Assembly: GCF_016065055.1 (NCBI RefSeq)
Contig: NZ_CP065856.1
Coordinates: forward strand, 558,001-622,000
Direction: 5' to 3'
DNA: 64,000 nucleotides
Source of the DNA: Halosimplex litoreum
GTDB taxonomy: Archaea > Halobacteriota > Halobacteria > Halobacteriales > Haloarculaceae
In this document: positions 35,741 through 45,600 of the stretch, piece by piece
Position numbering within the stretch: the first letter of the stretch is position 1
How the letters are laid out: each line of letters starts with the position of its first letter
Notes under the pieces: generated by a model
The model's database searches: none
What the model was told of the DNA's origin: nothing
The model's input: only the letters and a program-made list of their open reading frames with translations
Made by a program: the position numbers and the translations under genes

Positions 35741-38700
35741 TTAGTCGCGACGGCGCGCCGTGAGGAGCGCAGCCGCGAGCAGGGCGATGAGCGAGACGGC
35801 GACACCGAAGCCGGGACCGTCACCGGTCGTGGTCGGCTCGGGCGTCGTCTCGCCGCCGTCGTCGGCCTCAGTCGGCGTCGGCTCGGCCGTCGCGGTCGGC
35901 GTCGGCTCGGCCGTCGCGGTCGGCGTCGGCTCGGCCGTCGCGGTCGGCGTCGGCTCGGCCGTCGCCGTCGGCGTGGCCGTCGCCGTCGGCGTCGCGCTGC
36001 TCAGGGAGACGGACGCGCTGTCGGTCACTGCGCTACCGTTGGCAGTGTACGGCGCGTCGGCCTCGGGGAAGTCGTACAGGTTGTTGGAGTTGTCGTCCAG
36101 GTGCGGCATGGCGACCAGCGTGGTCGTCTCGTTGATCGGGCTGTCGAGGTCGACGCGCACGTTGGAGTGCTGGCCGGCCTCGAGGTAGCCGCTGGTGCCG
36201 ATGACGTCGCCGCTGGCACTACCCTCGTGGATGGCGATGAAGCCACCGTCGGAGAGCGTGGTGGAGTCGACGACGACTTCCTGGTTGCCCTCGGGGACTG
36301 CCTGGTCACTGAACGTGACCGTGGCGGTCGCTTGGGCCAGGATCATGCCGCTGTACTGGTCACTGATAGCGGAGCCGCCGCGGCGGACCGTGACAGTGAA
36401 GTTGATACCGGAACCGCGCTCGCTGAAGTCACCCGTCGCCGCGAACGTGCGGTCCTCGGTGACGTGGGTGTTCAGCGTCTCCAGGAACGGACTCGTGTCC
36501 GACTGGCTGTTGACGCGGAGGCCGAGCATCGTACCCGGGGCGACGTTCGTGTCGCCGCGCATGGTCTGACCGGCCTGGTTGCGGATGATAACTTCGTCGT
36601 CCGCGTTCGTGTCGAGCGTAGCCTCGGCGAGCTCGTAGGTCCAGACGGAGCTGACGGTGCCTTCACCGTCGCCGCCGATCTGCGGACCGACCGACTCGTA
36701 CCCTTCGAAGGTGAACGAGGCGTTGTACTGGATGTCATCCTCGAGGACGTCGTCGGAGACACCCGCCAGGTCGACTGCGACGTAGTAGGTGTCGTTCGCG
36801 TAGTCCGGGATGACGACCGTGTTGCTCGTGTCGAGGTCGAAGCGCTCGCGCTGCGCGTTCGGACCGGGCTCCTGTTCGGAGAAGCTGGCGTTGAAGACGC
36901 CGACGTCGACTGCGCTCAGGTACGCGCTCGTCGCGTTGGCGCCGTTGTTCGTGCGGTTCTTGAAGACGCCTTCGAGACCGGACGCGGAGAGCTGGTGGAC
37001 GATCAGCTCGTCACTGGCCACCAGGTCGGACTGCGTCAGGTTCCCGTCGATAGCGTCCTCAGTGTTGTCGGTGTTCTCGTCGATGAACTCGAAGTCGACC
37101 TGGTCCTTCTTGTCCGAGGGGACGACCCACACGTTGCTGCTCTCGGTGGAACGCTGGTTGATCCGCACTGCACCGACGCCGTCTGCGTCGATTTCGCTGA
37201 AGTTGAAGTTACCGCTGTTCAGCAGCTCGGCCTGGTCCTCGTCGTTCGCGACGATCGCGAGGTCGTACGAGGCCGGGTCGAGGATGCCGTTGCCGGCGAA
37301 GTCGAGGCTCGTGTCGTCGGTGACGTTACCGTCGCCGTCGAGGTCCTGTCGGACCGCCTCGACGAAGCCGCCGGACTCGCCACCGAAGGCGGTGACGTTG
37401 TCCTCACCCTGCGCGGTGAAGATGTAGTCCTCCATGCCCGTACCGGACATGTAGGTGTTCCATTCGAGGACGACCTCGCCGTCGCCGTCCTCGTCGGCAA
37501 CCGTCACGTTCGTCACGTAGGCGGTGTCGCCGACGTTACCGATGGAGACGGTCGCCTGAGCGCCCTCCTCGCTGTTGGAGAGCGAGATCGGGATCTCGAC
37601 GACGTCACCGCGTTCCTCCTCGACGACGCCGCGGTCGAAGGAAGCGGAGTCAGCCGTGGGGAACGTGTCGACAGTGAACTCGCCGGCACTGACGTCGACA
37701 CCGGTCGCGACGTCAGTGACGGTGACTTCGTAGTCGCCAGCCGCGAGCGCGAGGCCGAGGTCGTACGTCTCCTCGAACTCGCCGCGGTTGTTGAACTGGG
37801 TCAGTCGGTACTCGCTAGAGTCCTCGTCGTCGTCGTCGGTCGGACCGACGATGTCGATGGCGACGCCGGAGTTACCACGGATGGACTCACCGCTAACGGA
37901 GAGTTCGACTTCCTCGTTGTGCTCGAACAGGGTGCCGTCCTCGTCGAGGGAGGCCGACATCCGGAGCGACGTGACGTTGAAGTACTTCTCGGTCTCGCCC
38001 TGGTTCTCGTTGAACGTCAGGCGGTAGGTCGAACCGGACTCGAGGTTGTCGGATTCGAAGACGATCTCGCGGCTGTTGACACCGGTCGAACCGTCGAGGA
38101 TGATCTCACCGGTCTCGACGTTCTTCAGGAGGATGGCCGCGTTGTCGGCACCCGACTGGAACGAGACAGGCGAACCCTGGTAGATGCGCTGGGCACTACC
38201 GCGGGTGGTGTGAGCGTTGTCGGTCTCGAACAGAACCTCGGACGAGAGGTCCGCCGACACGTTGCCGGGGGTCGTCGAGTTGCTGTCCGAGACGCCCTGA
38301 GCGTCGGAGGTGTTGCCGATGTAGATGTCGACCTCACCTGCCGGGGAGATGTCGCCCAGACCGTGGGCGCTCTCGGCGATCTCGAAGCGAGCGCCGTTGG
38401 AGAGGGACGTGACGTCGCTCGCGCTCACGTTGGCGCGAACGGTGTCGCCCTGACCCGCCTGGCGCGCGTAGATAATGAAGTGCTGGTCGACGCTGTCGAC
38501 GTCGTTACCCGTCGTCGCGTTGACGACCGGGCGGTCGAAGGCAACCGTGAAGTCGCCCTGGTACTCGGTCACGGCGATGACGTCAGGCTCGCCCGGCTCC
38601 GGGGCGTCCTGACCGTCCTGACCGTCCTGACCGTCCTGACCGTCCTGACCGTCCTGACCGTCCTGACCGTCCTGACTCTCGGCGACCTCGACCGTGGTCG

Positions 38701-39163
38701 TACCGAGGTCGACGCTAGTGTCGTTACCGGCCGTGAAGCTGCCAGCGACCGAAATGTTGGCAGCGTCGGTAGCGTTCTCCGCGGTCAGAGTGTACGTGAC
38801 TTCGACGGTCGCGCCACCAGAGAGGTCCTGGAAGCTCGCGACCAGACCGTCGGAGTTAGCCTGGGGAGTGATCGCGAAGTCGGAGACTCCCGCAGCCTGT
38901 CCGTCGATCGTCGTCGAATCATACTCTGCACTCTGTACTCCTCCACTGAACGATTCGTTCAGCGTCAGGGCGCCGCCGTTGGCGTCCATTTCCGCTGTCG
39001 CTGTGACCGTAACCGTCTCGCCGGGCGCAACAGTCGCGTCGGCTGTGCGGTCGCCGCTTGCGACCCCTGCAGCCGCCGGACTGGCGGTGACAGCGAACAC
39101 GGAAACGACCATCAGCGCAGCGAGGAAGACGCTGCGAAATTTGTCGTTCGTTGTATTCGTCAT
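35741..39163 (-). CDS. csg: S-layer glycoprotein (BGTF / DUF7282 / PGF-CTERM)
   Basis: The 1140-residue product has a signal peptide (about 1-33) and an N-terminal beta domain (about 34-150) found again in the adjacent gene at 39424-40389. A (DGQ)7 linker follows, then the BGTF surface region from DVIAVTEYQGDFTVAFDRP, the DUF7282-like domain near the end, a Thr/Pro/Glu stalk of ATAEPTPT repeats and the PGF-CTERM tail (GDGPGFGVAV, hydrophobic helix, ARRRD). Many Asn-x-Ser/Thr sequons are present. It forms the lattice and is anchored by ArtA, whose gene is adjacent. The ATG at 39163 begins the signal peptide. The beta domain plus DGQ linker in front of BGTF is unusual. Confidence 0.91.
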   Translation of the reverse strand: MTNTTNDKFRSVFLAALMVVSVFAVTASPAAAGVASGDRTADATVAPGETVTVTATAEMDANGGALTLNESFSGGVQSAEYDSTTIDGQAAGVSDFAITPQANSDGLVASFQDLSGGATVEVTYTLTAENATDAANISVAGSFTAGNDTSVDLGTTTVEVAESQDGQDGQDGQDGQDGQDGQDGQDAPEPGEPDVIAVTEYQGDFTVAFDRPVVNATTGNDVDSVDQHFIIYARQAGQGDTVRANVSASDVTSLSNGARFEIAESAHGLGDISPAGEVDIYIGNTSDAQGVSDSNSTTPGNVSADLSSEVLFETDNAHTTRGSAQRIYQGSPVSFQSGADNAAILLKNVETGEIILDGSTGVNSREIVFESDNLESGSTYRLTFNENQGETEKYFNVTSLRMSASLDEDGTLFEHNEEVELSVSGESIRGNSGVAIDIVGPTDDDDEDSSEYRLTQFNNRGEFEETYDLGLALAAGDYEVTVTDVATGVDVSAGEFTVDTFPTADSASFDRGVVEEERGDVVEIPISLSNSEEGAQATVSIGNVGDTAYVTNVTVADEDGDGEVVLEWNTYMSGTGMEDYIFTAQGEDNVTAFGGESGGFVEAVRQDLDGDGNVTDDTSLDFAGNGILDPASYDLAIVANDEDQAELLNSGNFNFSEIDADGVGAVRINQRSTESSNVWVVPSDKKDQVDFEFIDENTDNTEDAIDGNLTQSDLVASDELIVHQLSASGLEGVFKNRTNNGANATSAYLSAVDVGVFNASFSEQEPGPNAQRERFDLDTSNTVVIPDYANDTYYVAVDLAGVSDDVLEDDIQYNASFTFEGYESVGPQIGGDGEGTVSSVWTYELAEATLDTNADDEVIIRNQAGQTMRGDTNVAPGTMLGLRVNSQSDTSPFLETLNTHVTEDRTFAATGDFSERGSGINFTVTVRRGGSAISDQYSGMILAQATATVTFSDQAVPEGNQEVVVDSTTLSDGGFIAIHEGSASGDVIGTSGYLEAGQHSNVRVDLDSPINETTTLVAMPHLDDNSNNLYDFPEADAPYTANGSAVTDSASVSLSSATPTATATPTATAEPTPTATAEPTPTATAEPTPTATAEPTPTEADDGGETTPEPTTTGDGPGFGVAVSLIALLAAALLTARRRD
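35871..35966. repeat. 24-bp tandem repeat encoding the S-layer stalk
   Basis: Four near-perfect copies of a 24-bp unit encode ATAEPTPT, a Thr-rich membrane-proximal stalk that is normally O-glycosylated in such proteins. Confidence 0.88.
38606..38677. repeat. 9-bp tandem repeat encoding (DGQ)n
   Basis: Eight head-to-tail copies of GTCCTGACC (plus strand; last copy variant) encode a DGQ linker between the N-terminal beta domain and the BGTF region. The unit length keeps the frame if copy number changes. Confidence 0.9.
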
Positions 39164-39224
39164 AGTTGTTGGATTGTTGTACATCGGGCCGATCCCGACA
39201 CTGTGCATCCGGTGGATTGTATGC

Positions 39225-39236
39225 CGGTATTAAATG
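39225..39236 (-). promoter_or_regulatory. TATA box of the S-layer gene
   Basis: CATTTAATACCG on the minus strand lies about 62-73 nt before the ATG at 39163, predicting a leader of roughly 40 nt. This differs from the leaderless pattern of the neighbours. Confidence 0.55.
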
Positions 39237-39423
39237 CTTTGTGTAATATCGTGCCCTATGCCACCCATTCTATTGCGACCTATGCAGGTGATCGACCAGG
39301 GAGAGCGCCCCGATATCGGGGAGTTCCGACCCGGAGAACCGAACCAAACTACCACTACCGGGACGAAATGTCACACACGAAACCGTTTCTGGCCCTATAT
39401 AAAAAGCGCGAACTGGTGGGTGC

Positions 39424-40389
39424 TTACGCCCCAGCGAACGCCGAGGCGATCTGACCGAGTTCGGCGATCGATAGGTCGCCGTTTGCGAAGGTCTTGGCCG
39501 CGTTGCCGAGATCGGAGATATCGATGGTGCCGTCGTTGCCGGCGAACCGGTCGACCGGGTCCGCCTCGACGACGGTGACGGTCAGGGTATCGAACGTCGT
39601 CGACCGGTCGCCGGCGGTGACGTCACCGGAGACCGCTACCGCGGTGCCCGCGGAGGCGTTCTCGGGGACCGTGGCTTCGATCGCCACGGTCGCCGTCCCG
39701 GTGACGTTTTCGATGGTGACGACCGTCCCGTTCGCCTCGCTCGCCGCGACGATGGGGAGCACGCTCTCGTTGGCCACCGACGTGTCGGTAACGGAGACGT
39801 TCGCGAGCGCGGGATCGAATTCGTGAGTGACGGTCAAGTTGCCCGCGGCGTTGTCGACGGAGGCGGTCACCGTCACGACCTCACCGGGTGCGGCCTCCGC
39901 AGTATCGAGCGCCTGTGAGACGACCAGGGGGTCCTCCACGACGTCGATAGTCGTCTGGACGCTCTCGTTGCCTGCACTGTCCGTCGCTCGCCCGTCGATC
40001 GCCATCTCGCCCGTGGATTCGTTGGCCGTCAGTTCGTAGGTGACCGCGACCGTCGCCCCCTCGGAGAGACCCTGGAAGCTCGCGACCAGCCCGTTCGCGG
40101 TCGCCTGGGGAGCGATCGCGAAGTCGGAGACGCCCGCAGCCTCGCCGTCGATCGTCGCCGACACGTACTCCGCACTCCGCACTTCACCGCTGAACTCCTC
40201 GTTGACGGTCAGGCTACCACCGCTGGCCTGCGCCGTGAACGTCACCGTCGCGGTACCGCCCGGTGCAACTGTCTGACTGTCCACACTGCGGGACGTCTCG
40301 TTGACCGCCGCCGCGGGTGCGGCCGCAGCCGTCAACGCGAGCAGCCCCAGCGCGAGCGTCAGTACTGGAACGAGTGCTTTCGATCGCAT
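39424..40389 (-). CDS. secreted two-beta-domain protein with dockerin-like tail
   Basis: The 321-residue product has a signal peptide (about 1-28) and a first beta domain (about 33-155) very similar to the N-terminal domain of the S-layer protein (shared AEY...TIDG-AAGVSDFAI and NGLVASFQ). A second, PGE-VTVTA-type beta domain follows (about 155-275), then the array's C-terminal module (about 280-321), ending SIAELGQIASAFAGA. Its EF-hand loop is degenerate (first acidic position lost). There is no membrane anchor. A promoter candidate is at 40411-40420. The layout of two beta sandwiches plus a dockerin-like tail recalls a minimal scaffoldin; this is inference. Confidence 0.83.
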   Translation of the reverse strand: MRSKALVPVLTLALGLLALTAAAAPAAAVNETSRSVDSQTVAPGGTATVTFTAQASGGSLTVNEEFSGEVRSAEYVSATIDGEAAGVSDFAIAPQATANGLVASFQGLSEGATVAVTYELTANESTGEMAIDGRATDSAGNESVQTTIDVVEDPLVVSQALDTAEAAPGEVVTVTASVDNAAGNLTVTHEFDPALANVSVTDTSVANESVLPIVAASEANGTVVTIENVTGTATVAIEATVPENASAGTAVAVSGDVTAGDRSTTFDTLTVTVVEADPVDRFAGNDGTIDISDLGNAAKTFANGDLSIAELGQIASAFAGA

Positions 40390-40410
40390 ACATCCGGTAA
40401 GTATATGCTA

Positions 40411-40420
40411 CTACTTTTAG
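40411..40420 (-). promoter_or_regulatory. TATA-like element of the two-beta-domain gene
   Basis: CTAAAAGTAG on the minus strand lies 22-31 nt before the ATG at 40389. Confidence 0.45.
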
Positions 40421-40562
40421 ATTGAGGTCCCGGTCTCAACGAGGATACTCGGCGGCCCACCGCGGGCGAACGAGGCCGTCGAACACCGGTCCCATCGGGT
40501 CGGCCCTCTCAGCCGTCCACCGTCTCGCGAGTCGGTCCCCGGCCGTCGCCGCAGGACCCGGA

Positions 40563-42497
40563 TCAGCTGGCCGAGAAGGCCTCGGCGACCGACCCGAGCT
40601 CGTCGATCGTGAGTCTGCCACTCGAGAAGGCATCGGCGGCGGCCCCGAGTTCGCCGATGTCGATCCGGCCGTCTGCGTCCGCGTCGTACTCGGCAGCCCC
40701 ACTGCCGGGCTCGTAGACCACGTCCCTCGGGAGCTGTGTCTCCTCTTCGACCGGCAGCGTCACCGTCGCCGAATCCGTCGCCCCATCACTGGCTTCGACG
40801 GTCAGAGTCGCGGCGTACGTCCCCGAGTGGGCGTAGGTGAACGCGACCGTCTCGCCGGTCGCCTCGACCGCCGAATCCCCGTCGAAGTCCCACCGATACG
40901 CCGCGTCGTCACTGTTCGCGGTCGTGTTCGCACGGAACGTCACCGACTCACCGACCGCTACCGAGTCGGGAGCGACCCCGAACGCGGCCGTCGGCGTCGG
41001 GTCTCCCCCGTCGAGAGCCAACACCTGCGTCCCCTCGATCGACTCGGTGCCCGCGGTGAACCGCACCGTCACCGCTTGCCGTCCGGACGCCGGGGGCGTC
41101 CACTCGACGGCGTGGCCCGCGTCGACGCGTTCGAACGCCCCGTCACCGTCGGTGTCCCAGGACACTTCGACGCCGTCGAGCGGTTCCGCCAGCGTCCGGA
41201 GCGTCCCGTCCTCGGAGGCGAACATCGGCTTCGTCTCGAAGACCTTCCACGCGGCGGCCGGGTCGTCGGAACCCCCGCTCATCCACCGTTCGTGGAACGA
41301 GGCGAACGACTCGCCCGTCTCCGCGCGGAACTGTCGCTCGAAGTCGCTCCCCGCGGAGTCGGCGAGCAGGTCGAGCAGCGACTGCCGGCCGTACTCGGCG
41401 ACGTACGAGGCGACGAAGTAGTGGGCCTGGTCGTAGCTGGCCGTCCACTCCAGCAGCGCGTCCTCGGAGGGCTTCGACAGGTCGTCGTAGTACGGGAGCG
41501 TCGAGGACTGCTCGTAGGAGGCGTGACCCTCGATCAGGAAGTTCCAGCCGCCGTCGGTCTCGGTGGTGGCCTCGTACTGCCCGAGATGCGCGAGTTCGTG
41601 GACCAGCGTCGTCCGGACCCCGTGGACGGTCTTCCCGTTCGCGACCACCACTGTGTCGGGCGCCACCGCGTACGACCGTGCCCGGGGCTCGGCCAGTTCG
41701 AACGTGACGGTCTCGGGCAGTTCACCGGCCCGCTGTTCGTAGCGCTCGTAGACCGTCGGGAGGTCCGGTTTCAGCGCGGCGAGGACGATCCGGTCGTTGC
41801 GCGAGAGGGGCTCGGCCGACCGCAGGACGAACCGCTCGGTGTCTTCGAGCGTCCCCGGTTCGTACGCGCGGAACGACAGCGACACCGTCTCCGTCGCGTC
41901 CCGATCGGTCGCCGCCATCGTCACGGTCAGTTCGACCGCGCCCGGGCCGGTGAACTCGAACGCCGTCGGCTCGGCCCCGACGCGGGCCACCGGCCCGCTC
42001 GCCGAGACGTTCGCCACCGTCGCACCGCTGCCCACTTCGTCGGTCGCCCGCAGTTCGAGTCGTTCGCCGGTGAGCACCCTGTAGCCGACCGACGACAGCG
42101 CCTCGCCGTCCCGGTCGACGAGCGTCTCGGACAGCGAGAGTTCGACCGGCGTTATCTCGACGGTCTCGGTGATCACTCGGTCGTCGACGTGGGCCTCGAC
42201 GGTCACCGTCACCGGGGCCGCGCCCACGCGGACGGTACAGTTCGCGTGTCGGATGCAGCGGTTGGTCCCGAGTTCGCCGTCGTTGCGCCAGACGAGCGTC
42301 GCCCCGTCGGGCAGCGTCGCCTCGTCGACCGCGATCGTGACCGAGTCGTGGGGCTCGGGCGTCGGGTCGTCGACCGAGACCGCGAACCCCTCGCTCCCGG
42401 TCGAGCCCGCCGCCGCGTCGGCGGCCCCGCCCGCGGCGAAGAGGGCGGCGCCGACCAGCAACAGCGACAGCACCGCGGCGTAGTCTCGCGTCGGCAT
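40563..42497 (-). CDS. secreted HExxH metallopeptidase with PKD domain and dockerin-like tail
   Basis: The 644-residue product has a signal peptide (about 1-30), beta-rich N-terminal domains and a zinc-peptidase domain with His300-Glu-Leu-Ala-His304 and a third ligand candidate Glu322 (EGHASYE), the gluzincin arrangement. A PKD domain follows (about 505-585; YRWDFDGD, FTYAHSGTY), then the 56-residue C-terminal module (589-644) with the perfect EF-hand loop DADADGRIDIGE. ATG 42497 is preferred to GTG 42500. A TATA-like TTATAC is at 42524-42530. It has no anchor of its own. The substrate is unknown. Confidence 0.86.
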   Translation of the reverse strand: MPTRDYAAVLSLLLVGAALFAAGGAADAAAGSTGSEGFAVSVDDPTPEPHDSVTIAVDEATLPDGATLVWRNDGELGTNRCIRHANCTVRVGAAPVTVTVEAHVDDRVITETVEITPVELSLSETLVDRDGEALSSVGYRVLTGERLELRATDEVGSGATVANVSASGPVARVGAEPTAFEFTGPGAVELTVTMAATDRDATETVSLSFRAYEPGTLEDTERFVLRSAEPLSRNDRIVLAALKPDLPTVYERYEQRAGELPETVTFELAEPRARSYAVAPDTVVVANGKTVHGVRTTLVHELAHLGQYEATTETDGGWNFLIEGHASYEQSSTLPYYDDLSKPSEDALLEWTASYDQAHYFVASYVAEYGRQSLLDLLADSAGSDFERQFRAETGESFASFHERWMSGGSDDPAAAWKVFETKPMFASEDGTLRTLAEPLDGVEVSWDTDGDGAFERVDAGHAVEWTPPASGRQAVTVRFTAGTESIEGTQVLALDGGDPTPTAAFGVAPDSVAVGESVTFRANTTANSDDAAYRWDFDGDSAVEATGETVAFTYAHSGTYAATLTVEASDGATDSATVTLPVEEETQLPRDVVYEPGSGAAEYDADADGRIDIGELGAAADAFSSGRLTIDELGSVAEAFSAS

Positions 42498-42523
42498 CAC
42501 GTCACCGCGATGGGCCAGTCGGC

Positions 42524-42530
42524 GTATAAG
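42524..42530 (-). promoter_or_regulatory. TATA box of the PKD metallopeptidase gene
   Basis: CTTATAC on the minus strand lies 27-33 nt before the ATG at 42497. Confidence 0.6.
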
Positions 42531-42637
42531 CGTTGCTACAGCGCCGACGGTGGAACTGCCGTCGCTACGAAGCGCGAAAAAACGGAGAAAGTGCGTCGAC
42601 CCGTGTCGGGGGTCAGTCGTGGTCGTGGCGGGTCGGC

Positions 42638-45600
42638 TTAGCTGGCCGAGAAGGCCTCGGCGACCGAACCGAGCTGGCCGATGTCGAGTTCGCCACTCGA
42701 GAAGGCCTCGGCGGCCGAACCGAGCTCGCCGATGTCGATCAGGCCGTCGTTGTCGCCGTCGTACTCGGCGGCCGCACTACCCGGCTCGTAGACCGCGTCT
42801 TCCGGGGTGTCGTCGGTCACCGCTTCGACGGTCAGCGTCGCGGTGACGCTGTCGTCGCCGTTGTCGCTGTCACTGACCTCGACCGAGAGGTCGGCCGTGG
42901 TCGTGTTCGCGACATCAGGCGCGGAGACCGTCACGTTGGCCTCGACGGTCAGGTCGCGGAACTCCGCGCTGGAGTCGGGCGCGACACTGAACGTGATGAC
43001 GTTGCCGCTAACGTCCGGGCCACCGGACAGCGAGACGTTCTCGCCGTCGGCGTCAGTGACCGAGACGCTGTTGGCGCTGTCGAGCGTCGCGGCGTCCGGA
43101 ATCGTCACCGTGAAGGTGTCCGTGTCGCCGTCGTCGCTGACGTTCATCGCGTCGAAGGTCAGCATGTGCTCGTTCGTCGTGTTCGCGTCGACCGTGCTCG
43201 GGTCGAGGTTGACGTTGTCGAGCATGACCGCACCGGGGTCGACGGGAGCCTCAACGGACACGTCGACCGTGTCGTTGACGAACGCCTTGCCGACCTGCGT
43301 GCGGGTCGGCTTGCTCGCCTCGACGGCGAACTCGCCGGCCGAGTCGAAGGTGACGTTCGCAGTCTGGTCGATCGAGACGGTGTTGACCACGTCACCGGAC
43401 GCGTTCCGCACGGTCAGCGTACCGGTGGTCTGGCGGTCGAAGTCCTCACGGGTGAGCGTGAACATGACCGTATCGTTCTGCGCGATGTCGGTCGTGTTCG
43501 CGGCCAGCGAGAGGTTGACCTGCTCGTAGACGTTCGTGGTCGCGACCTGGAAGCTCGCATCATCGGACGCCTGCGCGGTGTCCGTCACGAGGTCGACTTC
43601 ACTGCCGGTGATCGAGTCATCGACAGTGTAGGTGATCGTGCCGGATTCGGTGGTCGTGAAGTCGAAGTTGACCAGGCCTTCGTCGGTGAGCTTCGACTGG
43701 GCGCCACCATCGAGGGCGCCGCTAATCTCCACGCCAAGGAGGTCGAGCTGGTCACCGTTGGCGTCAACGGCGTTCAGCACGAGCGAGTAGTCCGAGCTCG
43801 GCTCGAGGTCCTCGGGCGTGTCTTCGAGCGTGATGTTGCCCGTGTTGATAGCGATCTGTCCGTACGCCCCGTTAGCCGTATCGAGCGAGGTCGAGACGTT
43901 CAGCGTCTGCGGCGCGGCCTCGGCGGTTCCCTGCTCGGGCGCGACCGACACTGCGCGCGTACCGTTCTCGTTGACCGTCACGGTCTCAGAGTTGCCAGCA
44001 GTCGTCGCGTCCGGACCAGTCTCGTCAGAGAGGTCGTCGAGCTGGAAGCTCGCGTTGACTGCACTGAGATCGACATCGACCTTGCCGAGCGCGCTGCCGT
44101 CGCGCGGGTCTTCGACGGTAACGTTCATCTCGGAGACGAGACCGAACGTCAGGTCGTCGCCACCGAGGGTGGTGGTGATCTCCGGCTCGACCACGTCGAG
44201 GGTCGTGGAGCCAGTCCGGGATTCACCGTCGTCAATCGTGATGTTCAGCGGTGCGGTCGAGTTCTCCGCGCGGAGTTCGACCTGCAGCGCGTCGTTGGTG
44301 CCGTCACCGTCGGTGTCGACGGATGACGGGGCCGTGACTTCCGTCACTTCGGCCGCCGGTTCGTATGAGACCGTGAAGTCGTCGAGGGCCGTCCCGTTGA
44401 CGATGTCACCATCTTCGGTGATCGTCAGGTTGTGGACCTCATTCGCGCCCGCGAGGGCCGCCGAGCGGTTCGACGAGATCTCGTAGGATTCGACGCCAGT
44501 AACCGAGATCGCAGCTGCCTCATCGATCCGACTGTCGTCGTACGCACTGTTAGCGACTTCCAGATCGATGCTACCGGTGGTGTCGAACGAGACGTTCTCG
44601 GCGATGTAGTCACCGTTGTTCACGGAGCTGAAGTCCTGAACAACAGTGCCGCCAACGCCGCCAACTTTCACCTGACCATCCGGACCGTGGATGACGAGCG
44701 TGGTGTCAGTCTCGTAGTTGTTAGCTGTCTGGGGCGAACTGGCGTTGAAGGTCACACCGGTTAGTACGACGATGCGGTTGTTCAGCGGCGTCCCATCGCT
44801 GTCCGTGACCTGCAGGCTTACATCCTGCCGGGCGTCGTCGATAGTGGCCTGGCTCGGACTCAGACTGTTGTAGCTGTCACCGAGGACGGGGAGCGTCAGC
44901 GACTCGCTGACTTCCGCGCCGTCGTCCGTGTGTCCTGTCACATCTATCGACACTTCGCCAGCCTGTTCGGGGTTGAGGCTGCCGAAGGTTGCCGTACTAC
45001 CGTCCTGGCCCTCGTTGGCGCCATCGAGGAGAACGCTCTGCTCCTCAATGCCGATGTCGGGTGCGCTGATGGTCACCGTCGCGTCTGCCAACGCGTTGCC
45101 ATCAGCAGGCTTCTGGTTGTCACTTCCGACAACGTCAACGTTGATGGACTGAGCACCATCACCGTCAGCGGCGCCGGTCACCGAAATGTCGCTTTCCTGA
45201 ACGTTGACGATGAGGTCCTGATCCGCGGTCGCCGTAGCCGCGGAGTCGTCACCGAGGAGGTCCGGGGCCGTAGGCGAACTGAACGCCGTGTCCTCGTAAC
45301 CGTCAATCAGGTCCGTCCCGTCGTCGGTTTCGAGCTGTGCAGTCACTTCCGCAGCGTTCACCGTCGGCGTCGCTTCGATCACGACAGCCTCGGTTCCGGC
45401 ACCATCACTCTGCGCAGGCACGACGTGGATGTAGTTCGTCTCATCCTGGTCGCCATCAGTATCCGAGTTGAGCAGCGTACCCTGACTGATGTAGACATCA
45501 GCTGTTGAGTCGGTGTCGGATACGACCGTGCCGTCGAACGGGCCCGTGATGTTGAGGTAGTTGGCACCGGAGCTGTCGTATGCTCCAGCACCTTCTCCTG

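Noticed and set aside
38606-38677. Repeat array considered as CRISPR
   Set aside because: The units are 9 bp, contiguous and in frame within a coding sequence, with no spacers. No CRISPR array or cas gene was seen in the window.
35732-39454. A 1240-codon plus-strand open frame opposite the S-layer gene
   Set aside because: It is the Val/Asp/Arg-rich mirror frame typical of GC-rich coding DNA. The minus strand has signal peptide, sequons, BGTF and PGF-CTERM features.
40422-42641. Long plus-strand open frame opposite the PKD metallopeptidase
   Set aside because: It has no recognisable domain, Arg-rich composition, and covers a gene with clear catalytic motifs on the other strand.
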